The position numbers and the translations under genes are program-made. From positions 1 through 64,000 of the forward strand of contig CALKWZ010000022.1 of assembly GCA_938003985.1 (NCBI GenBank): 64,000 nucleotides of DNA, given 5' to 3'. This stretch comes from an uncultured Verrucomicrobiota bacterium. Its GTDB lineage: Bacteria > Verrucomicrobiota > Kiritimatiellia > CAIQIC01 > Lenti-01. Under the pieces are notes generated by a model, which was not told the DNA's origin, did no database searches, and was given only the letters and a program-made list of their open reading frames with translations. Below, in pieces: positions 27,751-35,536 of this stretch. Each line of letters begins with the position of its first letter. Position 1 is the first letter of the stretch.

Positions 27751-28790
27751 GCCTTCACCGCCGGTTTCTTGGGCGCCTGGAAGCGCTTGATCCAGAGGTC
27801 GAGGGAGGGCGCGAGCATGTTGCCGAGCAGGATGGCGAAGGCCACGCCGCCGGCGAAAACGGCCTTGTAGCGCAAGAATACGATCATGGCGCCGATGAAG
27901 ACGGAATAGACCCAGACGGATTCCTTCAGGCGCGGGGCGGAAATGGGATCGGTGACCATGAAGACCGCGGCGTAGAGGAACGCGCCGGAGAAGAGCGTGA
28001 ACGGCAGCGGCGGGACGGCGGCGATGCCCAGCGCGTTGCGGAGCAGCAGATTCATGCCGACCGCGCCCAGCAGCGTGCCCAGCATCAGGCGCCAGTTGGC
28101 GGTCTTGGTCCAAAGCAGATAGATGGCGCCGAGCAAAATCGCGAGCGCGCAGACTTCGCCCGCGGAGCCGGCGGCCAGCGCGCGGGCCTGGCCGGCGCGG
28201 TCGAACAGCCCGCCGATCTGGCCCGTGACGAGGTCCCAGATCCGGACCTCGAAGCCGTAGTCGCGGCGGGACCACATGGGCGTGGCGGCGGTGACGGCAT
28301 CGACGACTTTCAGGCCGGGCGCGGCGAGTTCGGCGGGCAGTTCCTGGAGCGCGTCGAAACTCCAACGGGCGAACCCGCCGGGGAATCCGCGGAAGGCGGG
28401 CACGAAACGCGAGGTCATTTCGACGGGGAAGCAGACGTAGACGAACGCGCGGCCGACGACGGCGGGATTGAAGACGTTCTTGCCGAAGCCGCCGAAGACC
28501 ATTTTGCCGAACACGATGCCGAAGACGACGCCGACCGCGGCGACCCAAAACGGCGTGGTCGGCGGCAGGGAAAGGCCGAAGAGCGCGGCGGTGACCCAGA
28601 CCGCTTGGGAAATCTTGCCGTTTTTGGCGGGGATCATGGCCCATTCCGCCAAGAAGGCGAACGCGCAGGAGACGGCCACGAGGGCGAGCACGCGCCAGCC
28701 GAACAAATACACCGCCGCGACCGCGACCGGAATCAGCGCGTAGAGCACGCGCAGCATCATGGGTTGCTTCAGGAAGGCGGGCTTGTTCAT
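27747..28790 (-). CDS. nqrB: Na+-NQR subunit B (covalent FMN, riboflavin, Na+ channel)
   Basis: 347 residues with about ten membrane spans, homologous to RnfD. The motif VDAVTAATPM near residue 170 corresponds to the S/T-G/A-A-T flavinylation site in which Thr carries FMN. GKMVFGGFGKNVFNPAVVGRAF is the conserved cytoplasmic loop region. It is somewhat shorter at the N-terminus than the ~410-residue proteobacterial proteins. It is the first gene of nqrBCDEF; nqrA, which normally precedes it in Vibrio, is absent, and the gene upstream is rnk. Confidence 0.96.
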   Translation of the reverse strand: MNKPAFLKQPMMLRVLYALIPVAVAAVYLFGWRVLALVAVSCAFAFLAEWAMIPAKNGKISQAVWVTAALFGLSLPPTTPFWVAAVGVVFGIVFGKMVFGGFGKNVFNPAVVGRAFVYVCFPVEMTSRFVPAFRGFPGGFARWSFDALQELPAELAAPGLKVVDAVTAATPMWSRRDYGFEVRIWDLVTGQIGGLFDRAGQARALAAGSAGEVCALAILLGAIYLLWTKTANWRLMLGTLLGAVGMNLLLRNALGIAAVPPLPFTLFSGAFLYAAVFMVTDPISAPRLKESVWVYSVFIGAMIVFLRYKAVFAGGVAFAILLGNMLAPSLDLWIKRFQAPKKPAVKA

Positions 28791-28802
28791 GGAATGGAGC
28801 CG

Positions 28803-28831
28803 AAGGTATCCGAGGAATGCCTGCGGTTCAA
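28803..28831 (-). promoter_or_regulatory. Predicted nqr operon promoter
   Basis: TTGAAC (28831-28826) and TACCTT (28808-28803) are separated by 17 nt. The ATG of nqrB lies 12 nt beyond the -10 box, leaving a leader of about 5 nt and no ribosome binding site. Confidence 0.5.
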
Positions 28832-28874
28832 GTCGGATTCGGAAAGACCGCGCGGCGCCGGCGCAAACCGCCGC

Positions 28875-29291
28875 CTACAAATGGTAGTCGCCGGCGGCTT
28901 CGGGCTGGTACGGGATGTCCACGATCTTGATTTGGCGGGGGCCGCCGGGCGTCTGCCAGGTGATGGTGTCGCCCTTGGAATAGCCGAGAATGGCGGTGCC
29001 GATCGGGGAGACGACCGACAGGCGGCCCCGGGCGACGTCGGCCTGCTCGGGGAAGACGAGGGTGTATTCGGAGTCTTCCCCGTTTTCGACGTCCTTGACG
29101 ACCACGCGGGAGTTCATGGTGACGACGTCGGCCGGGACGGACTTGGGATCGACGACTTCGGCGATCGTCAGTTCGCGGGCCAGTTCCTTGAGGAAGGCGG
29201 CGTCGCGATGTTTGCCGGCGAGGGCTTCTTCGAGCATGAGGGTCAGGCGCTGGTGGTCTTGGCGGGTGATGAAAATCTGGCGGTTGGTCAT
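28875..29291 (-). CDS. rnk: Rnk-type transcription elongation factor (GreA/GreB C-terminal family)
   Basis: 138 residues. The N-terminal ~45 form a short helical arm, and the rest matches the GreA/GreB C-terminal FKBP-like domain (VTMNSRVVVKDVENGE ... SVVSPIGTAILGYSKGDTI). This is the Rnk architecture: a Gre-like factor with a coiled coil too short to reach the polymerase active site. Known Rnk competes with Gre factors on RNA polymerase and was first described as a regulator of nucleoside diphosphate kinase. AAAGGAGGT lies 5 nt upstream of the ATG, one of the best ribosome binding sites in the window. It is 29 nt downstream of kdsD and probably co-transcribed with it. Confidence 0.88.
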   Translation of the reverse strand: MTNRQIFITRQDHQRLTLMLEEALAGKHRDAAFLKELARELTIAEVVDPKSVPADVVTMNSRVVVKDVENGEDSEYTLVFPEQADVARGRLSVVSPIGTAILGYSKGDTITWQTPGGPRQIKIVDIPYQPEAAGDYHL

Positions 29292-29320
29292 GGGGGACCT
29301 CCTTTCGAGGCGGGGGCGGG

Positions 29321-30304
29321 TTACAGGATCTTGAACTTGGGCAGATCCTGGATGTCGATCATGCCGGCGAGGGTGCCGTCGGCGTTCAGGACGACGAGGT
29401 CGTCGAAACGGTGTTTCTGGAAGATGGCCAGGGCGTCGGCGGCGAGGCGGCCGGAGAGGACCGACGAGGGGCTCTTCGTCATGAGATCGGCGACGGGCCG
29501 GGTCTGGACGTCGGTGGCGCCGCCGGCGAGGTAGCGGCGCAGGTCGCCGTCGGTGAAGAGGCCGACGACGCGGCGGGTGGCGTCCACGACGGCAACGGCG
29601 CCGGCCTGGACCTTGGTCATGGCGATGACGGCGGCGCCGACGGTGGCGGATACGGGGACGGACGCGAGGCGGTCGCCGGTGCGCATGATGTCGTCCACCT
29701 TCAGCAGGAGGGCGCGGCCGATGGCGCCGCCGGGATGGAAGGCGGCGTATTCCTCGCGGGTGAGGCCGCGGGCTTCGAGGAGCGCGATGGCCAGCGCGTC
29801 GCCGATGGCCAGCGCGACCGTGGTGGACGCGGTGGGCACGAGATTGAACGGGCAGGCCTCGCGCTCCACGGAAGCGTCGAGTACGACGTCCGAATGCTTG
29901 GCGAGGGTGGAAGCCGGGTCGCCGGTGAGGGCGACGATGCGCACGCCGGTACGCTTGAGGATGGGCAGCAGATTGACGAGCTCGTCCGACTCGCCGGAAT
30001 AGGACAGCGCGAGGACGGCGTCTTCGGCCTGCAGCAGGCCGAGATCGCCGTGCATGGCCTCGGAGGGATGCAGGACGTTGGCGGGGGCGCCGGTGCTGGT
30101 AAGGGTGGCGGCGATCTTCTGGCCGATGTGGAAGGATTTGCCGACGCCGGTGACGATGATCTTGCCGCCGCCGGCGAGGGTGGCCTGGAGCGCCTCGACC
30201 GCGGCGTCGAACGCGCCGTCGAGCCGCTCGCGGGTGCGCCGCAGGGCGGCGATCTCGACGTCGAAGACGGCCTGGGCCTTGGCCAGATGGGAAGTCGCGC
30301 TCAT
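29321..30304 (-). CDS. kdsD: D-arabinose 5-phosphate isomerase
   Basis: 327 residues: an N-terminal SIS domain (GKIIVTGVGKSFHIGQKIAA; LSYSGESDELVNLLP; active-site region HPSEAMHGDLG) followed by two CBS domains (MRTGDRLASVPV ... MTKSPSSV ... DDLVVLNADG). It interconverts ribulose 5-phosphate and arabinose 5-phosphate, the first step of Kdo synthesis for LPS. The length and SIS-CBS-CBS order are those of KdsD/KpsF. The promoter TTGCCC/TAGATT ends six nucleotides before the ATG, so the message is predicted to be leaderless. Confidence 0.95.
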   Translation of the reverse strand: MSATSHLAKAQAVFDVEIAALRRTRERLDGAFDAAVEALQATLAGGGKIIVTGVGKSFHIGQKIAATLTSTGAPANVLHPSEAMHGDLGLLQAEDAVLALSYSGESDELVNLLPILKRTGVRIVALTGDPASTLAKHSDVVLDASVEREACPFNLVPTASTTVALAIGDALAIALLEARGLTREEYAAFHPGGAIGRALLLKVDDIMRTGDRLASVPVSATVGAAVIAMTKVQAGAVAVVDATRRVVGLFTDGDLRRYLAGGATDVQTRPVADLMTKSPSSVLSGRLAADALAIFQKHRFDDLVVLNADGTLAGMIDIQDLPKFKIL

Positions 30305-30310
30305 GGAAGG

Positions 30311-30339
30311 AATCTAGCGGAAACGGCCGGCCAGGGCAA
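30311..30339 (-). promoter_or_regulatory. Predicted kdsD promoter, leaderless geometry
   Basis: TTGCCC (30339-30334), 17 nt, then TAGATT (30316-30311), then CCTTCC and ATG at 30304. No ribosome binding site other than this pyrimidine-rich hexamer is possible in that space. Confidence 0.6.
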
Positions 30340-30390
30340 GCCTTCCCCGGCCCGGAAAACGACCGGGAAACCGGCGGGGCTGAAAATCCG

Positions 30391-31647
30391 TCAGACGCGG
30401 ATCTGGCCGTTGCCCTGGACGACGAACTTGTAGGTGGTGAGTTCTTCGAGGCCCATCGGGCCGCGGGCGTGGAGCTTGTCGGTGGAGATGCCGATTTCGG
30501 CGCCCATGCCGAATTCGCCGCCGTCGGTGAACCGGGTGGAGGCGTTGGCGTAGACGCAGGCGGAATCGACCTCGTCGAGGAACTTCTCCTGGGCCTTTTT
30601 GTCGGCGGACAGGATCACGTCGGAATGGTGCGAGCCGTGGCGGTTGATCCAGGCGATGGCAGCGGCGAGCGAAGGCACGACGCCGACGGTCAGGATGAGA
30701 TCGAGGTATTCCTCGTCCCAGTCCGCGGCGGCCGCGGGCTTGAGGGCGGGGACGATCGCGCGCGCGGCGTCGTCGCCGCGCAGCTCGACGCGCTTGGCGG
30801 CCATGAGGGCGGCCAGCCGGGGCAGGAACGTCGCGGCGATCTTTTCGTGGACGAGCACTTTTTCCAGCGCGTTGCAGACGCCGGGGCGGCTGCACTTGGC
30901 GTTTTCGACGATGGCGAGGGCCTGGTCCAGGTCGGCGGCTTCGTCGACGTAGGCGTAGCAGACGCCCTTGTAGTGCTTGATGACGGGGACGTAGGCCTGC
31001 TCGGTGACGGCGCGGATGAGTTTTTCGCCGCCGCGGGGAATGACGAGGTCCACGCGGCCTTCGAGCTGGACGAGCTCGCGCACGGCGTCGTGGTCGGTGG
31101 TGGTGATCAGCTGGATGGAATCCGCGGGCAGGCCCTTGCGGGTGCCGCCGGCCTGGAGGACGTCCACGAGCGCCTTGTTGGATTCGAGGGCTTCCTTGCC
31201 GCCGCGCAGGATGACGGCGTTGGAGGTCTTGAAGCAGAGGGCGGCGGCGTCCACGGCGACGTTGGGGCGGGACTCGAAGATGATGCCGATGACGCCGATG
31301 GGAACGCGGACCTTGTGGATGACGAGGCCGTTGGGGCGGATCCAACGGGAAATCTTCTGGCCGACGGGGTCTTTGAGGCCGACGAGGGCGCGGACGCCGT
31401 TGATCATGGCGTCCATGCGCTTGTCGGTCAGCAGGAGGCGGTCGAGCAGGGCGTCGGAGAGGCCGGCGGCGCGGCCGGCGGCCATGTCGCGGGCGTTGGC
31501 TTCCTTGATCTGGTCGCGGCCGGCGTCGAGCGCTTCCGCCATGGCCTCGAGGATGAGGTTCTTGCGGCGCGAGCCCAAGGTGGCCAGCTGGCGGGCGGCG
31601 GCGACGGCGCGGTCGCCCATGTCGATCATGGTTTCGTGCAGGGTCAT
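30391..31647 (-). CDS. proA: Glutamate-5-semialdehyde dehydrogenase (gamma-glutamyl phosphate reductase)
   Basis: 418 residues of the aldehyde dehydrogenase superfamily. Signatures are NGLVIHKVRVPIGVIGIIFE, the catalytic Cys region NAKCSRPGVCNALEKVLV, and GPMGLEELTTYKF near the C-terminus. It reduces gamma-glutamyl phosphate to glutamate semialdehyde in proline synthesis, using the product of ProB. The ATG at 31647 was preferred to 31674 because the nine extra residues are encoded by the neighbouring short repeats. proA is separated from proB by a 511-nt insertion that contains the IVP gene. Confidence 0.96.
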   Translation of the reverse strand: MTLHETMIDMGDRAVAAARQLATLGSRRKNLILEAMAEALDAGRDQIKEANARDMAAGRAAGLSDALLDRLLLTDKRMDAMINGVRALVGLKDPVGQKISRWIRPNGLVIHKVRVPIGVIGIIFESRPNVAVDAAALCFKTSNAVILRGGKEALESNKALVDVLQAGGTRKGLPADSIQLITTTDHDAVRELVQLEGRVDLVIPRGGEKLIRAVTEQAYVPVIKHYKGVCYAYVDEAADLDQALAIVENAKCSRPGVCNALEKVLVHEKIAATFLPRLAALMAAKRVELRGDDAARAIVPALKPAAAADWDEEYLDLILTVGVVPSLAAAIAWINRHGSHHSDVILSADKKAQEKFLDEVDSACVYANASTRFTDGGEFGMGAEIGISTDKLHARGPMGLEELTTYKFVVQGNGQIRV

Positions 31648-31659
31648 GGCTGTTCCATA

Positions 31660-31696
31660 GAGTTCACGGTTCACAGTTCACGGTTCACGGTTGGAA
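31660..31696 (-). repeat. Left inverted-repeat arm of the IVP element (TTCACGG family)
   Basis: Tandem units related to GTTCACGG/GTTCACAG fill this stretch (AGTTCACGG, TTCACAG, TTCACGG, TTCACGG). It matches the reverse complement of 32134-32170 at roughly 30 of 37 positions. Confidence 0.85.
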
Positions 31697-31697
31697 G

Positions 31698-32129
31698 TCA
31701 AGAGTCCTGAGGGGGCGGCGGGGCCGGAAGTTTAACTTTGCGGGCCATTGAGATCGCCCGGGCGGTTTCATATTTGCGCAGATAGTTGATGAATCCGCGC
31801 ATGGTTGCGCGGGTGCTACGGGCTTGTTCGTAGGCGGCCTTGAACTCCGCAGGGGACAGATAGGCCTCGTCCAGCGCCAGATGCAATTCGCTTTGGACTT
31901 CCGAGCAGGAGCGTTTGGCATAGCGCAGGAAACGGATGAACTCGACGTTGGTCTCGGAATCGAAACCTTCGGCGACGTTGTGCATGGCGGATCCGGCCGC
32001 GGCCCGAATTTGGTTTCTCAGCTCTTGGTCTTTGGCAAAAGAGGGCTTTTGGGTCAGGCGATAGACCATGCGGGTCAGTTCCCGGGCCCGTTGCCAAGCT
32101 TCGACGTCTTCAAACCGTTCGATTTTCAT
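31698..32129 (-). CDS. Four-helix-bundle protein (23S rRNA intervening-sequence/IVP family)
   Basis: 143 residues. It matches the S23/IVP four-helix-bundle family by its opening (FEDVEAWQRARELTRMVYRL), the central AAGSAMHNVAEGFDSETNVEFIRFLRYAKRSCSE and the helix KAAYEQARSTRATMRGFINYL. Members are encoded in intervening sequences of 23S rRNA genes or stand alone; the related Avd protein assists diversity-generating retroelements. No reverse transcriptase or rRNA gene is near, so this is a stand-alone copy. It lies between proB and proA, which are usually adjacent, and is bracketed by inverted repeats. The right arm supplies its GAGGA ribosome binding site. The C-terminal APPPPQDS is encoded next to the left arm. 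This looks like an inserted cassette. Confidence 0.9.
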   Translation of the reverse strand: MKIERFEDVEAWQRARELTRMVYRLTQKPSFAKDQELRNQIRAAAGSAMHNVAEGFDSETNVEFIRFLRYAKRSCSEVQSELHLALDEAYLSPAEFKAAYEQARSTRATMRGFINYLRKYETARAISMARKVKLPAPPPPQDS

Positions 32130-32133
32130 GGTT

Positions 32134-32170
32134 CCTCAACCTTGAACCGTGAACCTTGAACTGTGAACTC
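32134..32170 (-). repeat. Right inverted-repeat arm of the IVP element (TTCACGG family)
   Basis: Units CTTGAACCGTGAACCTTGAA and CTGTGAACTC, complementary to the left arm, run from the IVP start region to the base before the proB stop codon at 32171. On the minus strand the arm ends in GAGGAACC just before the IVP ATG. Confidence 0.85.
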
Positions 32171-33313
32171 CTACACAACGACGAGGTTGTCCCGGTGAAT
32201 CACTTCGCCGGGGGCTTCGGCGCCGAGGAGTTCGCGGATCTTTTCGGTTTTCAGGCCTTTGAGCAGGCGGGTTTCGGCGCTGGAATATTCCGAGAGGCCC
32301 TGGGCGATGCGCTGGCCGGCGAGATCGAGGACTTCGACGAGATCGCCGGGGGCGAAATCGCCGGCGACGTCGCGGACGCCGACGGGCAGGAGACTCTTGC
32401 CGCGCTTGAGCAGGGCGTCGCGGGCGCCGTCGTCGACGACGATGCGGCCGTGGGGATGGTGGAAGAAGGCGACCCAGCGCCGGCGGTGGTTGAGGCCGCC
32501 GTTGGCGTCCTCGGAGCCGGCGGCGGGGATGAGCGTGCCGACGTTCTCGCCGGCGACGATTTTCTGCAGGATGCCGTCTTTGCGGCCGTTGGCGATGACG
32601 ACGACGGTGCCCATGCGGGCGGCTTCGGCGGCGGAGGTCAGCTTGCTGGCCATGCCGCCGGTGGAGAAGACGCTGCCTTTGCCCTTGGTGTGGGAGAGGG
32701 TATCGGCGGTGACGTCGGCCAGGAAGGGCACGCGGCGGCTGCGGCCCTTGGCGTCGGTGGCGTGGAAGCCGTCGACGGTGGTCAGCAGCACGAGCAGGTC
32801 GGCTTCGAGCAGCATCGCGGAGCGGGAACCGAGCGCGTCGTTGTCGCCGAACTTGATCTCGTCGACGGAGACGACGTCGTTTTCGTTGATGATGGGGACG
32901 ACGCCGCTTTCGAGGAGCTTGAGGAGCGTGTTGCGGGCGTTGAGGTGGCGCCGGCGGTGCTCGAGGTCGTCGTGGGTCAGCAGGACCTGGCCGATGCGGC
33001 ATTTCTTGCGGGCGAAGAGCTTGTCGTAGGCGGCCATGAGGCGCGACTGGCCGACGGCGGCGGCCATCTGGAGGCTGGGCAGATCCTCGGGCTTCTTCTT
33101 CATGCCCAGCGCCTGCAGGCCGCAGGCGATGGCGCCGGACGAGACGACGACGACCTCGCGGCCCTCGCGGCGCAGGGCGGCGAGGCCATCGACCAGGGCG
33201 GCCATGCGGCGGGCGTCGGGACGGCCGTCGCGCTGCACGAGCACGCGGCTGCCGATCTTCACGACGACGCGCCGGGAAGCCGCCAGTTTTTTCCTTGCCG
33301 AAAGATGGGGCAT
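32171..33313 (-). CDS. proB: Glutamate 5-kinase
   Basis: 380 residues: an amino-acid-kinase domain (VVVKIGSRVLV; VVVVSSGAIACGLQALGM; INENDVVSVDEIKFGDND; GKGSVFSTGGMASKL) followed by a C-terminal PUA domain (from about residue 290). It phosphorylates glutamate in the first step of proline synthesis and is normally feedback-inhibited by proline. It is the first gene of a proB-IVP-proA unit. A TTGCAT/CAGACT promoter ends 10 nt before the ATG. The stop codon directly abuts the right repeat arm. Confidence 0.96.
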   Translation of the reverse strand: MPHLSARKKLAASRRVVVKIGSRVLVQRDGRPDARRMAALVDGLAALRREGREVVVVSSGAIACGLQALGMKKKPEDLPSLQMAAAVGQSRLMAAYDKLFARKKCRIGQVLLTHDDLEHRRRHLNARNTLLKLLESGVVPIINENDVVSVDEIKFGDNDALGSRSAMLLEADLLVLLTTVDGFHATDAKGRSRRVPFLADVTADTLSHTKGKGSVFSTGGMASKLTSAAEAARMGTVVVIANGRKDGILQKIVAGENVGTLIPAAGSEDANGGLNHRRRWVAFFHHPHGRIVVDDGARDALLKRGKSLLPVGVRDVAGDFAPGDLVEVLDLAGQRIAQGLSEYSSAETRLLKGLKTEKIRELLGAEAPGEVIHRDNLVVV

Positions 33314-33323
33314 GACGGGGGGC

Positions 33324-33351
33324 AGTCTGCCAAAAGGCCGCCGGAATGCAA
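33324..33351 (-). promoter_or_regulatory. Predicted proB promoter
   Basis: TTGCAT (33351-33346), 16 nt, CAGACT (33329-33324), then 10 nt to the ATG. It lies back to back with the promoter of the radical SAM gene. Confidence 0.45.
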
Positions 33352-33390
33352 AGCGCCGAAAACGCCCGCGCCGTCGGCGCGGTTCGGGAT

Positions 33391-33419
33391 TTGACAGCGG
33401 CGGGGCGGGGAGGGAGAGT
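33391..33419 (+). promoter_or_regulatory. Predicted promoter of the radical SAM/acylphosphatase unit
   Basis: A consensus -35 TTGACA (33391-33396) and GAGAGT (33414-33419) are separated by 17 nt. The GTG start at 33427 lies 7 nt further. Confidence 0.55.
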
Positions 33420-33426
33420 AGGCGGC

Positions 33427-34368
33427 GTGAATTCGGAAGTCCAATATCGCTATCTGTTCGGGCCGGTGCCGTCCCGGCGGCTGGGGCTGTCGCTGGGCGT
33501 GGACCTGAATCCGGCGAAGGTCTGCACGGAGAACTGCGTGTTCTGCCAGGTGGGGCGCACGACGGACCTGACGCTGGAACGCAAGGAGTGGGTGCCGACG
33601 GCGGACGTCCTCGCGGAGTTCGACCGCTGGGTTGCGGCGGGGAACCGGACGGACGTCGTCACGCTGTCGGGCTCGGGCGAGCCGACGATGCATGCCCGGT
33701 TCGGCGACGTGCTGCGCCACGTGAAGGCGCGGGGCCGGTTCAAGACCGCGATCCTGAGCAACGGCACGCTGATGTTCCTGCCGGAGGTCCGGCGCGACGC
33801 TGCGGAAGCGGACGTGGTCAAGGTGACCCTGAGCGCCTGGGACGAAGAGTCGTTCCGGAAGATCCATCGCCCGGCGGAAGGCGCGACGTTCGCGCGGCTG
33901 CTGGAGGGCGAGCGGGCGCTGCGCGCCGAATTCCGCGGCCAGCTGTGGGTCGAGGTGATGCTGCTGCCGGGCTACAACGACGCGCCGGAGCAGGTGCGGG
34001 CGATCGCGGAATTGGCGAAATCGCTGCGGCCGGACGCGGTGCACCTGAACACGACGACGCGGCCGGCGCTGGCGGGCGTGGAAGTGCCGCGGCTGCCGGA
34101 GGCCTGGCTGCGCACGGTGGCGCCGTGGTTTTCGCCGCCGGCGGAAATCCCGGTCTTCGCCGGCCGGGCGAAAACGCCGGAAGCGACGTCGGACGCGGAA
34201 TGGCTGGAGTTGCTGGCGCGGCATCCGATCGCGCTGGACGCGCTGGCGACGGCGTGCGGCGCGGACGTGCCGGCGCTGGAGCGGCGGCTGGCGCCGCTGG
34301 TCGCGGCGGGCAAGCTGGCCGTGGAAGAACACCACGGCGTACGCATGGTGCGGGTGGCCGGGGCATGA
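33427..34368 (+). CDS. Radical SAM protein of unknown substrate
   Basis: 313 residues. The N-terminal FGPVPSRRLGLSLGVDL and the cluster motif CTENCVFCQVG (C-x3-C-x2-C) place it in a radical SAM group that includes small uncharacterised proteins sometimes annotated as YfkB/wyosine-related. A SAM-binding LSGSGEPTMH motif follows. The C-terminal ~80 residues look like a winged-helix domain (PIALDALATACGADVPALERRL). The GTG at 33427 was chosen because the glycine-rich extension upstream overlaps the predicted promoter. The stop overlaps the acylphosphatase start (ATGA), indicating translational coupling. Substrate not assignable. Confidence 0.85.
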   Translation: MNSEVQYRYLFGPVPSRRLGLSLGVDLNPAKVCTENCVFCQVGRTTDLTLERKEWVPTADVLAEFDRWVAAGNRTDVVTLSGSGEPTMHARFGDVLRHVKARGRFKTAILSNGTLMFLPEVRRDAAEADVVKVTLSAWDEESFRKIHRPAEGATFARLLEGERALRAEFRGQLWVEVMLLPGYNDAPEQVRAIAELAKSLRPDAVHLNTTTRPALAGVEVPRLPEAWLRTVAPWFSPPAEIPVFAGRAKTPEATSDAEWLELLARHPIALDALATACGADVPALERRLAPLVAAGKLAVEEHHGVRMVRVAGA

Positions 34369-34643
34369 GCGGCGAATGGCGCCAAGTCCGCGTGCGCTAC
34401 GAGGGGGAAGTCCAGGGCGTGGGTTTCCGCTACGTGGCGCGCAACCTCGCGAACGCGCTGGGGGTGAGCGGCGGCGTGGAAAACCTCAACGACGGCGCGG
34501 TGCAACTGGTGGCGGAAGGTCCCGAAGACGTGCTCCGGCGCCTGCTGTTGCAGATCCGCACCTCGCGCCTGGGGCCGAACATCGCCTCCGAAAAAACCGA
34601 ATGGCGCGCGGCGCAGGGGCTGGGCGGGTTCTATTACCGCTAG
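34365..34643 (+). CDS. Acylphosphatase
   Basis: 92 residues with the family signature EGEVQGVGFRYVARNLA (catalytic Arg in GFR) and the second motif GGVENLNDGAVQLVAEG carrying the catalytic Asn. It hydrolyses acyl phosphates in the cytosol. The ATG overlaps the stop of the radical SAM gene. The 3' end overlaps dapF on the opposite strand by 4 nt. Confidence 0.93.
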   Translation: MSGEWRQVRVRYEGEVQGVGFRYVARNLANALGVSGGVENLNDGAVQLVAEGPEDVLRRLLLQIRTSRLGPNIASEKTEWRAAQGLGGFYYR

Positions 34644-35425
34644 GGGATCGTCCCGCGGAACGCATGTTCGGCGGGGCCGGTGAGGGTCAGGGGGGCGAGG
34701 CCGACTTCCAGTTCGTCGCCGCCGGCGGCGCGGACGCGCACGGGGCCGCGGACGAGGCCGAGTTTTTCCGCGACGAGGGCGGCGGCGAGGATGCCGGTGC
34801 CGCAGGCGAGGGTTTCGCCTTCGACGCCGCGCTCGTAGGTGCGGATGGCGAGGGAGTCCGGGCCGAGAATTTGGATGAAATCGGCGTTGGTACCGGCGGG
34901 GGCGAAGAGCGCATGGCGACGGATGAATGCGCCGAGGGTCGGGACGTCCACCGCGGCGAGGTCGTCCACGACGGCGACGGCATGGGGTACGCCGGTGTTG
35001 ACGAACTGAAGGGGGAGAGGCCGGTTTTGCCATTCGACGGACAAGTTCAACCGCCAGTCCTTGGCCGGGGGGAGGTGCAGGCGGACGAGGGGCGGGGCCA
35101 GGATTTCGGCACGGACGAGACCGGCGCGGGTCTCGATGCGCATGTCGGCGGGGGCGGCGCCGATTTCGTGGGCCAGGCGGGCGATGCAGCGCGCGCCGTT
35201 GCCGCACAAATCGGCCTCCGAGCCGTCGGGATTGAAGAACCGCATGCGGAAATCGGCGGCGGCGGAGGGCTGGATCAACAGCAGGCCATCGGACCCGATG
35301 CCGCGCTTCCGGTCGCAAAGCCCTGCGCGGAAGGCGATATCGTCGACCGGAAAGCCGCCGCCGCGATCGTCCGCGAGGATGAAATCGTTGCCGGCGCCGT
35401 GCATTTTCCAGAAAGGAATGGCCAT
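34640..35425 (-). CDS. dapF: Diaminopimelate epimerase
   Basis: 261 residues. It has the two catalytic cysteines in symmetric contexts, CGNGARCIARL and LACGTGILAAALVAE, and the N-terminal FWKMHGAGNDFILADD. It converts LL- to meso-diaminopimelate for lysine and peptidoglycan synthesis. The ATG at 35425 was chosen because a TTGCCT/CAAGGT promoter ends 7 nt upstream. ATG at 35431 or 35482 would add residues that the family does not have. Confidence 0.95.
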   Translation of the reverse strand: MAIPFWKMHGAGNDFILADDRGGGFPVDDIAFRAGLCDRKRGIGSDGLLLIQPSAAADFRMRFFNPDGSEADLCGNGARCIARLAHEIGAAPADMRIETRAGLVRAEILAPPLVRLHLPPAKDWRLNLSVEWQNRPLPLQFVNTGVPHAVAVVDDLAAVDVPTLGAFIRRHALFAPAGTNADFIQILGPDSLAIRTYERGVEGETLACGTGILAAALVAEKLGLVRGPVRVRAAGGDELEVGLAPLTLTGPAEHAFRGTIP

Positions 35426-35432
35426 AGACATC

Positions 35433-35461
35433 ACCTTGCCACTTGGCCGGCCGGAAGGCAA
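35433..35461 (-). promoter_or_regulatory. Predicted dapF promoter, leaderless geometry
   Basis: TTGCCT (35461-35456), 17 nt, CAAGGT (35438-35433), then 7 nt to the ATG at 35425. Confidence 0.45.
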
Positions 35462-35476
35462 GGGCGGGGCTTGTTC

Positions 35477-35504
35477 TTGCATGGGGGGGCGGGATTTGGA
35501 TAAT
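35477..35504 (+). promoter_or_regulatory. Predicted trkA operon promoter
   Basis: TTGCAT (35477-35482), 16 nt, GATAAT (35499-35504), the best -10 match in the window. The leader to ATG 35537 is about 25 nt and has no clear Shine-Dalgarno sequence. Confidence 0.55.
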
Positions 35505-35536
35505 GGGGGACGGTTGAATCAGAAACGAGTGCACCC

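Noticed and set aside
24774..28790. Reading the respiratory cluster as Rnf (rnfABCDGE)
   Set aside because: The ferredoxin-FAD-NADH fusion in the last gene and the B-C-D-E order are those of Nqr; RnfB- and RnfC-type subunits are absent.
31660..32170. A diversity-generating retroelement, because Avd is an IVP-family protein
   Set aside because: There is no reverse transcriptase, template repeat or variable repeat near the gene.
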